From Parazoarcus communis (lineage in GTDB: Bacteria > Pseudomonadota > Gammaproteobacteria > Burkholderiales > Rhodocyclaceae): a DNA stretch of 64,000 bases. Position numbers and translations under genes: made by a program. Below the pieces are notes generated by a model. It was not told the origin of the DNA. It worked only from the letters and a program-made list of their open reading frames with translations, and searched no databases. Within the stretch, counting starts at the first letter, position 1. Every line of letters begins with the position of its first letter. The stretch is taken from NCBI RefSeq assembly GCF_003111665.1, contig NZ_CP022188.1:1612001-1676000 (forward strand). The letters run 5' to 3'. Of the stretch, positions 46,395 through 55,105 are shown in pieces.

Positions 46395-47353
46395 CGTGAT
46401 TGAGCGGATCCGGTCGGACCGAAGTCGTTCCAGAAATCAAAGAAGTTGAACCAGTTTGAAGGCGCGTCATGGCAGCAGCGTTCGAGTGCCGCAGCGTAGG
46501 CCTGCATGGCGGCATCGATTGCAGCCTCGCGTTCGTGCCGCCCGACCTCGCTGAAGTCAGCGATGGGTTCGAAACGGATCGTGTAGCGGTTGCCACCGTG
46601 ATACAGGCCGGCCATGAAGATGATGCGGGCGCCGAGCATTGCCGCCATCCGGAACGGGCCGACCGGCAGATCGGCAGCGGTCCCGAGCAGTTTAACCGGT
46701 CTGCGCAGTTCGTCACCCAGGCTGCGGTCGGCGAGCACGCCCACCAGTGCGCCGTCCTCGATCCGGGCGTGAATCCTGAGCATGGCGTCGAGCTTGCCCA
46801 GCGCAATCACCTCGGGGCTGGCGGAGGGGTTGAGTGCGGCAAGCAGGCTGTTGATCCGGCGTGCATTGTCCTCGAACATCGCCAGCGCGACCTTGAGCCC
46901 GGGCTGGGTGCGACCGATTGCGCGAATCACCTCGAAGCTGCCCACGTGAGCGCCGAACAGCAGCGCACCTTCGCCGCTGGCGATCTGGTCGCGGATCAAT
47001 GCTTCGCCCTCGATGCGGATGTCGAACAGGTCGAAGCGGTCCTTCAGCAGGTAAACGCGGTCGTGAATCGTCGCCGCAAAGCTGAACACCTGACGGTAGC
47101 CGTCGCCGATACGTGCCGGGCGACCGAGCGCACGCGGCAGATAGGCGCGTGAGGCCCGCCGTGCGGACGGAGCGAAGAGAAAGAAATAGGCGGCGATCAG
47201 GTGCAGCACGACGCGCCCTGCGGGACGCCCCAGGCGCAGCGACAGCCAGGCCATCAGGCGCAGCATGGCCATGTTGCTGCGCTCGGGCTGTCTCGCCCAC
47301 TCGGCGCTGGCGGGCACACTTGCCGCGCGCTCGGATGTCTGACGTGCGCTCAT
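46391..47353 (-). CDS. LpxL/HtrB-like acyltransferase
   Basis: A 320-residue membrane acyltransferase. One N-terminal hydrophobic segment (about 30-55) is followed by LLFGAHVGSFEVIRA, the His-x4-Glu site of the lipid A lauroyl/myristoyl transferase family. In pigment loci this family is thought to attach the polyene acid to a lipid acceptor. ATG at 47353 (MSARQTSERAA) overlaps the small dehydratase gene by ATGA. Confidence 0.85.
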   Translation of the reverse strand: MSARQTSERAASVPASAEWARQPERSNMAMLRLMAWLSLRLGRPAGRVVLHLIAAYFFLFAPSARRASRAYLPRALGRPARIGDGYRQVFSFAATIHDRVYLLKDRFDLFDIRIEGEALIRDQIASGEGALLFGAHVGSFEVIRAIGRTQPGLKVALAMFEDNARRINSLLAALNPSASPEVIALGKLDAMLRIHARIEDGALVGVLADRSLGDELRRPVKLLGTAADLPVGPFRMAAMLGARIIFMAGLYHGGNRYTIRFEPIADFSEVGRHEREAAIDAAMQAYAAALERCCHDAPSNWFNFFDFWNDFGPTGSAQSR

Positions 47354-47676
47354 CGGTCTGCTGCGGGGCGGGGCGCAGGGGTGAAGCTGCCGCTGGCCAC
47401 CGCCTGGCCGTCCGTCGTGTCGATGGCAAAGGCGATGGCGCCGCTCGCTGCGGGTGCCTTCCAGTTCAGGAACACGGCCTCGCCGGGGCCCACCGGACGG
47501 ATGAACTTGACGTTTCCGACCTGCCACAACGGACGATCGAGCTTCAGCGCACGCGCCAGCGCGCAGGCCGCCTCGTCGAGCAGCACCACGCCGGGCACGA
47601 TGGGCTGTCCCGGGAAATGGCCGGCAAAGGCGGGGTGGTCGGGGGCGATGTTCAGCGCGCAGCGTCCGGGGCTCAT
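47350..47676 (-). CDS. Small hotdog-fold dehydratase (ApeI-like)
   Basis: A 108-residue hotdog protein with DHPAFAGHFPGQPIVPGVVLLDEA split around His20, the FabA/FabZ-type catalytic motif HFPGxPxxPG. It is probably the second half of a heterodimeric dehydratase with the protein encoded at 36468-36929. ATGA overlap with the ligase gene. Confidence 0.85.
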   Translation of the reverse strand: MSPGRCALNIAPDHPAFAGHFPGQPIVPGVVLLDEAACALARALKLDRPLWQVGNVKFIRPVGPGEAVFLNWKAPAASGAIAFAIDTTDGQAVASGSFTPAPRPAADR

Positions 47677-49031
47677 GCGCTTTGCTCCCGGCTGGCGCGG
47701 TGCGCCTGCAGCAGGGCTTCACAGGTGTCGCGCGGCAGCTTGCCGGTGGCGTTGCGCGGCAGGGCATCGAGAAAGATCAGCGGACGCGGCATGAAGGCCG
47801 GGTCGATGCGCTCGCGCAGGGCGGCGCGCAGGCTTGCCGGGTCGACGCCGGGTGCGACGACGAAGGCGGCGAGGCGGGTGATGTGACCATCGCGTTCGCC
47901 GTCGGGCAGGTGAAAGCCGCCGTCGCGCACACCGCTCACGCCCAGCAGTTGCTGGTTGAGGTAGCCGAGCGAGGTGCGCTTGCCGGCGATGTTGATGAGG
48001 TCGGCGTTCCGCCCCCTGAGCAGGAATCGACCGTTGCCGGCCTGCTCGATGACGTCGGACATCGGCACCGCGACCTCGATGTGGCCCCCGTCCGCCCAGG
48101 TCTGACCGTCGCGGTCCTCGAGCCGGATATCGGGAAACAGCGTCCATTGCTCGGTCTGCGCGCTGCGCCGTGTCGCGATTTGGCCGGTTTCGGTGGAGCC
48201 GTAGATTTCGAGCAGCGGCGCCTGCAGACCTGCTTCCGCAGCCCGGGCAAGCTCTACCGGCAGCGGGGCGGTCGCGGAGACGACCAGTGCGACCGGTGTC
48301 AGGGCGATGCCCTCGTCGAGCAGTGTGCGCAGATGAAAGGGTGTGGTGATCAGGGCCGCGGGGGCCGGCGTGCTGGCCAGGGTGGCCGCGATGTCGGCCG
48401 GATAGAAGGGGCGGCCGGCGTCGAACGCGGTGCCGCTCTGCCAGGCCACCAGCACGGTGGATTCGAACCCGTACATGTGTTGCGGCGGCACCGTGCCAAT
48501 CAGCGTGGCGGGCCGCGCGGGATCGAGCCCGAGCGCGACGCCTTCGGCGCGGACGTTGATCACCAGCCGACCCCAGGTCTTGCGGTGCGGCACCGGCGTG
48601 CCGGTGGAGCCGGAGGTGAATACCCAGGCCACCAGTTGCGCGGCATCGAGCCGGGGTATGGCAGGCATCGCTGCGGGCACGTCCTGCGCCTCGCACAGGG
48701 CGGGGAAGCTCACCGCCGGCAGCGACAGCTGCGCGGGGTCGCCATCGGTCAGGATCTGGCAGTCGGGCGCGAAAGCGGCGAGATGGCGCAGGGTTTCAGG
48801 CGTGTAGGTCGACGGCAGCAGGCTGACCCTGCCGGAGATCATGCTGGCGGCAAGGCCCACGGCGAAGCGGTAGCGGTCGGTGCACACGTTGAGGATGTGA
48901 CCGCAGTCTGGCAGCGCTGCGGCGACCCGCTCGATGTCGGCCAGAAAGCGGCGCAGGCTGATCGCTTCGCCATGGCGGCGGGCGACGACGGCATCCGGGT
49001 CAGTGTGCGAAACGAGGGGGAAGCTGGACAC
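47673..49031 (-). CDS. AMP-dependent acyl/aryl-ACP ligase (ApeH-like)
   Basis: A 452-residue ANL-family enzyme with the P-loop WVFTSGSTGTPVPHRKTW, LEIYGSTETGQIATR and the C-terminal Lys in RNATGKLPRD. It should activate the hydroxybenzoate starter as the adenylate and load it on an ACP. The chorismatase encoded at 29126-30160 is the likely source of the acid. Confidence 0.9.
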   Translation of the reverse strand: MSSFPLVSHTDPDAVVARRHGEAISLRRFLADIERVAAALPDCGHILNVCTDRYRFAVGLAASMISGRVSLLPSTYTPETLRHLAAFAPDCQILTDGDPAQLSLPAVSFPALCEAQDVPAAMPAIPRLDAAQLVAWVFTSGSTGTPVPHRKTWGRLVINVRAEGVALGLDPARPATLIGTVPPQHMYGFESTVLVAWQSGTAFDAGRPFYPADIAATLASTPAPAALITTPFHLRTLLDEGIALTPVALVVSATAPLPVELARAAEAGLQAPLLEIYGSTETGQIATRRSAQTEQWTLFPDIRLEDRDGQTWADGGHIEVAVPMSDVIEQAGNGRFLLRGRNADLINIAGKRTSLGYLNQQLLGVSGVRDGGFHLPDGERDGHITRLAAFVVAPGVDPASLRAALRERIDPAFMPRPLIFLDALPRNATGKLPRDTCEALLQAHRASREQSA

Positions 49032-49040
49032 GGGTTGAGC

Positions 49041-49700
49041 TCAGGCTGCAGGTGGCGTGACACCACGCGAGGCATGGATGAAGGCGCGTACCGAGTCGGC
49101 AAGGCCGGTGCGCAGGGCGGGTGGGAGCACGACCATGCGCACCGCAAACTCGACGACGAACATTGCCGCGACGAGGATCGGGGTCAGCAGGTTGATCAGC
49201 AGCGACCAGGCCTGCATCGAACCGGCGAAGAACAGCAGCGTGGATGTCGCCGCAATGGCGACGAAGAACAGGGCCCACGCCAGCGTGGCACGCCGGGTGT
49301 AGCGCACCAGCGCCGGGGCCAGCTCCCTGCCGTGGACGATGCGTGCGAAGCGGGTGATCATCGGCTCGGCGCCCTCGACCAGGCTGCGGCCGAAGCCGAT
49401 TGCCAGCAGCGAGAAGGCGCCGAAGTGCTGGATGAAATAGATCCATTCGAAGCGCGACTCGACCAGTGGCCAGGCGCGCCACAGCAGCACTACAACGGCG
49501 GTCCACAGCATCAGCGCAAGTGCGCGATGCGTGCTGCGCACTGCCAGCCCGAAGGCGATCGCCATGTAGGGCACAACGGCCACCAGGGCGCCAAGCGTGC
49601 TGGGCTGGTCCGGTGCGGTGGTGAGGTGGGCGAGCAGCAGATAGGCGCCGAACGCGACGGCCAGCAGCAAGGTGCGGCCGAGGCGCATGCCGCGGGTCAT
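49041..49700 (-). CDS. COG4648-type membrane protein of aryl polyene loci
   Basis: A 219-residue protein with about six transmembrane helices (for example PYMAIAFGLAVRST and RFEWIYFIQHFGAFSLLAIGFGRSL). Proteins of this kind recur in aryl polyene loci next to the ACP gene; the function is unknown. Its ATG shares a base with the ACP stop. Confidence 0.75.
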   Translation of the reverse strand: MTRGMRLGRTLLLAVAFGAYLLLAHLTTAPDQPSTLGALVAVVPYMAIAFGLAVRSTHRALALMLWTAVVVLLWRAWPLVESRFEWIYFIQHFGAFSLLAIGFGRSLVEGAEPMITRFARIVHGRELAPALVRYTRRATLAWALFFVAIAATSTLLFFAGSMQAWSLLINLLTPILVAAMFVVEFAVRMVVLPPALRTGLADSVRAFIHASRGVTPPAA

Positions 49701-49984
49701 CAGGCTACCCGGTGGGCAGCGATGTAATCGGCCAGGCTGCGCAGCGAAGAGAAGATCTTCAGGTTGTCCTCGTTGTCGGCGCGTAGCGAGAAGCCGAAGC
49801 GCTTGGATACGACCAGCGCGACTTCAAGGATGTCGATCGAATCCAGCCCGAGCCCTTCGCCATACAGCGGCGCATCGGCTTCGATCTCGCTGGGGGCGAT
49901 CTCGAGGTTGAGGGAAGAAACGATCAGCTCCGCGACTTCGGTCAGCAGTGCAGCATCAGCGGAGGAGGGTGTGGTCTCGGTCAT
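49700..49984 (-). CDS. Acyl carrier protein 1 of the pigment PKS
   Basis: A 94-residue ACP with the 4'-phosphopantetheine serine Ser49 in GLGLDSIDILEVAL. It is the first gene of the ACP/COG4648/ligase/dehydratase/acyltransferase/LolA/MMPL run. No dedicated phosphopantetheinyl transferase gene was seen in the window, so a housekeeping one is presumably used. Confidence 0.93.
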   Translation of the reverse strand: MTETTPSSADAALLTEVAELIVSSLNLEIAPSEIEADAPLYGEGLGLDSIDILEVALVVSKRFGFSLRADNEDNLKIFSSLRSLADYIAAHRVA

Positions 49985-50092
49985 CTTGGATCAACTGGCA
50001 GAAACGGTCGGTCCCGGCGCGTTTCGTGATGGCCTGCGCGCGGGCTGGCCGCCGGGTCGCGACGGGTGCAAAGGCGGAATGTTAACTGGCGT

Positions 50093-50132
50093 CTGGCGCC
50101 AAGGGTGAATTTTCGCTTTTTTGTGGCGCCAG
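50093..50132. repeat. Inverted repeat between ACP and radical SAM genes
   Basis: CTGGCGCCA (50093-50101) and TGGCGCCAG (50124-50132) are perfect inverse copies around a 22-base AT-richer spacer with a T6 run. Each arm is itself near-palindromic. It lies in the 205-base gap (49985-50189) upstream of the ACP gene and may be an operator pair or an attenuator. Confidence 0.5.
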
Positions 50133-50189
50133 TGACAGGGGGCAAGGCCCGGATTTACCTGATGTTTCTGTTCGGCGTGGCGCCCGGGT

Positions 50190-51815
50190 TCAGGCCGTCT
50201 GCACGATCTCGATGATGCGACCGGCTGTGGGCGGAAGCTGCGGCCTGGGTTTGCGCGATACCTTGACCGGCGACATCGCGGCAATTGCATCGGCCTGCAG
50301 CTCCGGGCTGAGGAAGGGCGACAGGCCGCGTGGCTGGCGCGGGTGCGGTGCAAAGCTGTGCTTGGCGGCCTCCAGTTCGGCCTTGCCGGCGCTGAAGTAG
50401 CGTGCAGCCTGGATGATCTGCGGCAGGTGGCGTACCACGTGCCACAGGCTCCAGCGGTGCTGCCACAGCTTCTTCGAGAAGCGGCGGCGGTAGGGCTTGC
50501 TGTCGTAGTAGCGGCGCACATGCCAGTTGTAGAGCGCGTCCATTTCTTCGCGCGATTCGAAGCCCTTGGGCTTGAACACGAAGTTGAGGCAGTTCATCAG
50601 GCGCCAGTCCTCGTCGAACTCGCCCTCGGCGCCGGACACGCATTCGTCCCAGATCGGTGCGCCGTACATCGGGCTGAACTTGGTCATGTTCATCTCGTCG
50701 AGATCGAGCGAGAGGATGAAGTCGCTGGTCGCCTTCAGGGTTTCGGGCGTTTCGCCCGGCAGGCCAAAGATGAACAGGCCCTTGGCGCGCAGACCGGCGG
50801 CATGGATCTGCTCGACGGTCTGTTTGACCGCGTCCAGGGTGACGCCGGTCTTGTGTCTTTCCATCATCGCCGGATCGGCCGATTCGATACCCATCGACAC
50901 CATCAGCGCGCCTGCGCGCTTGAGCAGGGCGAGCATTTCGTCCGAGGTGTGGCCGGTACGGATCGCACAGTTGAAATCCACGCCCAGCGGCTTGGAGATG
51001 AGCAGTTCGCACAGCTCGTGGATGCGCTTCTTGTGCGCGGTGAACAGGTCGTCGTAGATGTTGATGTGATGTACGCCGAAGTTGTCGCGCAGGTGGCGGA
51101 TATGGTCGTGCACGTACTGCGCCGAGTTGTACTTGTACAGGCGCTCATACACCGTGCGGTCGCAGAAGGAGCAGGTGTAGGGGCAGCCGCGCGAGGTGAT
51201 CATGGTCGCGCCCCAGCGCTTCTCGTAGGAGAACAGCGGCAGGTGGTAGCCATGCGGGAAGCCGGCGAGCTTCTCGTAGGCGGGGAAGGGCAGTTCGTCG
51301 AGGTCGAGGATGCGCGCGCGACGTTCGTTGATCACCGCGTGGCCGCCACCGTCACGGTAGATGATGTTGGCGATGTCCTTGTCGGCCATGCCTTCGGCCA
51401 CGTCCAGAATGGCGCCTTCGCCCTCGCCGATGCACAGGTAGTCAATCTCGGGGAAGTGGTCGAGCAGCGGTCCGCCCACCGACGAGGCATGGACGTTGCC
51501 GAAAAAGGTCTTGATGTGCGGATGCCTGCGCTTGATCTCGGCTGCCATGTCCACCGCGTCCATGAAGCCCGAGGTAGTGGCGGAAAAGCCTACGAGCTCC
51601 GGCCTGGTGGCAAGAATCTGCTCGACGTTGGCTTCCAGCGAGGGGGGTGCATAGGGGCCGAGACAGTCATGGACCTGGGTGGGGTGGCCGTGTTTCTCCA
51701 GCCACGAAGCCAGTTGCAGGATGCCGATCGGTGCCATGCGGTTGGCCAGAACCGAAAAATCGGGCTGCCCGGGCACGAAGTTGAACCCGGCGGGATGAAC
51801 GAGGGTTACGCGCAT
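50190..51815 (-). CDS. B12-binding radical SAM protein
   Basis: A 541-residue protein. An N-terminal cobalamin-binding-like domain (about 1-150, lacking DxHxxG) is followed by a radical SAM barrel with CPYTCSFC (Cys211, 215, 218) for the 4Fe-4S cluster. A C-terminal extension of about 130 residues is basic. Members act as C-methylases or ring-forming enzymes. It lies among pigment PKS genes but is isolated by gaps of 171 and 205 bases. A modification of polyene or resorcinol carbons is possible. The substrate is unknown. Confidence 0.9.
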   Translation of the reverse strand: MRVTLVHPAGFNFVPGQPDFSVLANRMAPIGILQLASWLEKHGHPTQVHDCLGPYAPPSLEANVEQILATRPELVGFSATTSGFMDAVDMAAEIKRRHPHIKTFFGNVHASSVGGPLLDHFPEIDYLCIGEGEGAILDVAEGMADKDIANIIYRDGGGHAVINERRARILDLDELPFPAYEKLAGFPHGYHLPLFSYEKRWGATMITSRGCPYTCSFCDRTVYERLYKYNSAQYVHDHIRHLRDNFGVHHINIYDDLFTAHKKRIHELCELLISKPLGVDFNCAIRTGHTSDEMLALLKRAGALMVSMGIESADPAMMERHKTGVTLDAVKQTVEQIHAAGLRAKGLFIFGLPGETPETLKATSDFILSLDLDEMNMTKFSPMYGAPIWDECVSGAEGEFDEDWRLMNCLNFVFKPKGFESREEMDALYNWHVRRYYDSKPYRRRFSKKLWQHRWSLWHVVRHLPQIIQAARYFSAGKAELEAAKHSFAPHPRQPRGLSPFLSPELQADAIAAMSPVKVSRKPRPQLPPTAGRIIEIVQTA

Positions 51816-51986
51816 GTTCGGAGCTCTCTGTGTTGGCGGTGCCCGGAGGCAGGCATGTTTTACCCGAATTGTGCGGTATTTCCAGCGTTCAGATAAGGGT
51901 TATATGTCCTCGGGCTGGAAAAATATGCAATGAATTCATCCGTATAGGCAGGGGCTGACAACGGCAGGCCGCGCGAATGCGTGGTT
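51816..51986 (-). promoter_or_regulatory. AT-rich intergenic stretch upstream of the radical SAM gene
   Basis: A 171-base gap containing an AT-rich segment (about 51895-51945). On the minus strand it includes TTGCAT and TATAAC-like motifs, but the spacing (20) is not ideal. It probably holds the promoter of the radical SAM gene. No exact promoter can be assigned. Confidence 0.3.
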
Positions 51987-53567
51987 TCAGCCGCCGAGGC
52001 GACGCCATTCGCAGCGATGCTGCGCCGCGCCCGGTTCCACGATGCCGATCAGCACATGGCGGTGGCGGCCACAGGCAAGCCAGGCACTGGCGAGCTGCGC
52101 CATGCGCTGCCACAGCAGGGCGCTGTCGTCCGTGCCGGGCAGGTAGTAAAAGGCATCCAGTCCGGGCAGGCGCTTCTGCACTGGCAGGGCGGCAAGTACC
52201 GCCTGGGTGGCGAGAAAATCGAAGGGCATGGGTGCTTCGCTGCGCAGGCACAGGTCTTCGAGCACGCGCGCAAAGGCCTGGCGCGGGCCGCTGCGCGAGG
52301 CGACGAGGATGGCGGTGGCCCCGGCATGCTCATCGGCTGGGGCACAGGCATCGACCCCTGCGAGGCACAGTTCGGCGAGCGCGCCGGCGCGGCGCAGCGG
52401 CGGTGCGGAGATCGCAGCGGCAACGGCGCGCGCACGCGCGTTCAGTTCTGCGCTGTCGAATGCGAGTGCGATGCGGGCGCATTCGTTTGCGGCGATGGAC
52501 CGTGTGCCCTCATCCGCGCCCGTGTCTTCCACCTGCGCGGGTGGGGCGTCTGGCGACGCCCTGAGCACGAGTGCGCCAATGCTGCCACCGAAGCCGACGA
52601 GATTGAGCAGGATGTGCTGAGGCGGCTGTGCTTTTCCATCCAGCACCGCCAGCAGCAGGCTGAGCTCGGCCACGCCGCTTGCGCCCAGCGTGTGCCCGAG
52701 ACGGTGCTTGAAGCTGATGGTGGCCGGGCGGGCGTCGCCGAACACCGCGCTCACTGCGCAGCTTTCGGCCTCGGCGGTGGCGGCGAGATCGCCGCCGTGC
52801 AGCTTGAGCAGGTCGATGTCGTCGGCGCGCAGTCCGGCATCGGCCAGTGCCGCATCCATGGTGGCGCGAATCACCCGGCCGTCGGGCGCGGGGCCGGTGG
52901 GTGAATGACCATCGACGCCAAGGCGGCAGGCGGCAAGCTCCCAGCCGCTGTCTGCGTTCGCGCGCAACAGCACGCCGGCCACCGCTTCGCCGAGCACCAG
53001 GCCCTTGTCGCCCGCCTGGCGCGCGAGCAGGCCGAGGCCGGCAAAGCCTGCCAGCGTGGTGTCGTTGGCCAGCTCGATACCGATGACGAGGGCGCGGTCG
53101 ATCACGCCCTGGCGGATCAGGCTGGCTGCGGCATCGATCGCGGCGAAGCCCGAGGTGCAGGTGGTGGACACGGTCCAAGGGGTGCCGGCAATGCCGAGCC
53201 AGTCGGCGACCTGCTGCGGGAAGGCCGCGGCATCGGGCGGCATGTCGGTTGTGCCGCTCGCGCGCGCAGCGTGCTCGAGCGCGCCCATCTGCAGTGAGGA
53301 CGAGGCGACGAACAAAGGCGTGTCGGCCCAGTCTGGTGCGGGCAGGGCGGCTGCGAGGTCGCTGCCAACCCGGGTGATGGCGGTGCATGCGCGGGCGCTC
53401 CAGTCGGCGTCATCCACCGCCATCGCGAACCAGGGCCAGGCTTCGCCGAGCACCTTGCGTTCGCCGGGTGCGCAGGCCGGGCGGGCGAGTTCGGCGGCGG
53501 CCTCGTGCGCGCGCTGGCCCAGCGTCGAGCAGTGTGCGAAGGCGGCAATCCGCACCGTCCGCGTCAT
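51987..53567 (-). CDS. Ketosynthase fused to a C-terminal KS-like (chain-length-factor-like) segment
   Basis: A 526-residue protein. The KS part (1-345) has Cys137 (STTCTSG), His257 (LKLHGGD, with Gly replacing the Thr of HGT), Lys287 and His292 (KHRLGHTLGASG). After a linker, residues about 375-526 contain APPLRRAGALAELCLAG and ATAILVASRSG, which line up with the N-terminal half of the KS-like protein encoded at 36926-37723. It may initiate or extend a distinct chain. Overlaps ACP 2 by ATGA. Confidence 0.85.
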   Translation of the reverse strand: MTRTVRIAAFAHCSTLGQRAHEAAAELARPACAPGERKVLGEAWPWFAMAVDDADWSARACTAITRVGSDLAAALPAPDWADTPLFVASSSLQMGALEHAARASGTTDMPPDAAAFPQQVADWLGIAGTPWTVSTTCTSGFAAIDAAASLIRQGVIDRALVIGIELANDTTLAGFAGLGLLARQAGDKGLVLGEAVAGVLLRANADSGWELAACRLGVDGHSPTGPAPDGRVIRATMDAALADAGLRADDIDLLKLHGGDLAATAEAESCAVSAVFGDARPATISFKHRLGHTLGASGVAELSLLLAVLDGKAQPPQHILLNLVGFGGSIGALVLRASPDAPPAQVEDTGADEGTRSIAANECARIALAFDSAELNARARAVAAAISAPPLRRAGALAELCLAGVDACAPADEHAGATAILVASRSGPRQAFARVLEDLCLRSEAPMPFDFLATQAVLAALPVQKRLPGLDAFYYLPGTDDSALLWQRMAQLASAWLACGRHRHVLIGIVEPGAAQHRCEWRRLGG

Positions 53568-53830
53568 GGGCGGCTGGCGATGAAGGCGTCGAGCTGTTCG
53601 GCCAGGTTGCTGACGCTGGAGAGGATGCGGCGCGTCTCCTTGCTGTCGGTCAGGCGCAGGCCGTATTTCTTCTGGATGGCCATCGACAGCTGCAGGGCGT
53701 CGAGCGAATCCAGCGCCAGCGGTGCTTCGGGCCCGAACAGGATTTCGTCGTCGGTGATCGACGCCGGGTCGCAGTCCTTGTCGCAGGCGTCGACGATCAG
53801 TTGTTTGATCGCGTGTTTGAGGTCGTTCAT
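53564..53830 (-). CDS. Acyl carrier protein 2
   Basis: An 88-residue ACP with Ser42 in PLALDSLDALQLSM. Differences in helix II from ACP 1 (LDALQL versus IDILEV) fit two carriers serving different KS partners. It lies between the ABC permease gene and the KS fusion gene. Confidence 0.93.
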   Translation of the reverse strand: MNDLKHAIKQLIVDACDKDCDPASITDDEILFGPEAPLALDSLDALQLSMAIQKKYGLRLTDSKETRRILSSVSNLAEQLDAFIASRP

Positions 53831-53839
53831 CTTGGCTCG

Positions 53840-55102
53840 TCAGCGGAGCGCGCGCAGGGCGCGCCGGTTCAGCAGGATCGCGACGGCCAGCGCCGCGAGG
53901 CCGAAGGATAGCAGTGCGGCGGCGGGGCCGAGGACGTCGGCGATGGCGCCGCCGCGCAACATCACGCGGTGAAAGCCGTCCAGCGCCCATGCCATCGGCG
54001 ACAGGTCGGTCAGGGGCTGCATGCCGGCCGGCATGACGAATTTCGGCACCATGATGCCGCCGATCGCACCCATCAGGATGTTGCCCACACCGCCGATCAC
54101 GGTGGCCTGCTCGGTGCTGCGCGCGCTGCTGGCAATCAGCAGGGCCCAGGCCACGGCGGCGACGCTGACCGCTGCGCTCATCAGCCACAGCGCGAGCAGC
54201 GAGGCGGCGCCCGTGGGCAGGGTGAGGGCTTCGCCGCCGGCGAGCGGTACGAGATAGCGTCCGACCAGCACCATCAGCACCGCCTGCACCTGATTGACGA
54301 CAAAGAAGGGCAGCAGCTTGCCGGCGAGGATCAGGCCGAAGGACACCTGCTGCGTGGCCAGGCGCTGCAGCGTGCCGTGCTGGCGCTCGGCGATGAATAC
54401 GGCAGAGATCGGCACCACGACGAAGAACATCGAGAAGATCAGCCATGCCGGCACGTTCTGCTGCACCGATGAAGGCAGGGTGGCGGCGCTTTCCGACCCG
54501 TCGGCGAGCGTGGGACTGCGAACGGCTTCGACCACGACCGGCAGGGGCGGTGCCTTGCCCGCCACGTCGCGCAGTTCGGGGATCAACAGGCTGCGCCCGA
54601 TGCGCGCGAGCAGGGTGCTCAGTTGCAGGCGGGTGAGTTCGGCTTCGACTTGCTGGCGAAAGCCGTTGCGTACCGCCAGCGGCACCGTGGGGTCGGCGAG
54701 CAGGCGCACGCCCGCCGCGTCAGGGGCTGGGCTGGCGGCGCTGCCAAGCCCGCGCTCGAAGTCTTGCGGAATTACCAGTACGAAGGCGATGCGACCGTCC
54801 GCCACTGCTTCGCGCCCGATCTGCTCGCTGTCCAGGGTGCCGAACTCGCGCAGCAGGTCGATGCCGGCGAGTTGTCCCTCCAGCGCCTGCGAGGCTTCGC
54901 TGCGGTCGAGGTCGACGATGGCGTAGCCCAGGTCGGCGGGTACGCCGGGTACGAAGGCGTCGCGCAGAGCCATCGACATCACCAGGATGAAGATGGCCGG
55001 CATCAGGAACAGGGCGGCCAGCCCGTGACGATCGCGCAGCAGCGCAAGCGCTTCCTTGCGCCACAGGGCGGCGAGCCGGATCAGGGTGCAGGCTGCAGTC
55101 AT
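53840..55102 (-). CDS. ABC-2 type transporter permease
   Basis: A 420-residue permease with one N-terminal helix, a long periplasmic loop (about 50-215) and five C-terminal helices (for example WLIFSMFFVVVPISAVFIAERQ). The layout is that of ABC-2 exporters. With the ATPase encoded next it forms a second export route in the pigment locus besides MMPL. Confidence 0.9.
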   Translation of the reverse strand: MTAACTLIRLAALWRKEALALLRDRHGLAALFLMPAIFILVMSMALRDAFVPGVPADLGYAIVDLDRSEASQALEGQLAGIDLLREFGTLDSEQIGREAVADGRIAFVLVIPQDFERGLGSAASPAPDAAGVRLLADPTVPLAVRNGFRQQVEAELTRLQLSTLLARIGRSLLIPELRDVAGKAPPLPVVVEAVRSPTLADGSESAATLPSSVQQNVPAWLIFSMFFVVVPISAVFIAERQHGTLQRLATQQVSFGLILAGKLLPFFVVNQVQAVLMVLVGRYLVPLAGGEALTLPTGAASLLALWLMSAAVSVAAVAWALLIASSARSTEQATVIGGVGNILMGAIGGIMVPKFVMPAGMQPLTDLSPMAWALDGFHRVMLRGGAIADVLGPAAALLSFGLAALAVAILLNRRALRALR

Positions 55103-55105
55103 TGT

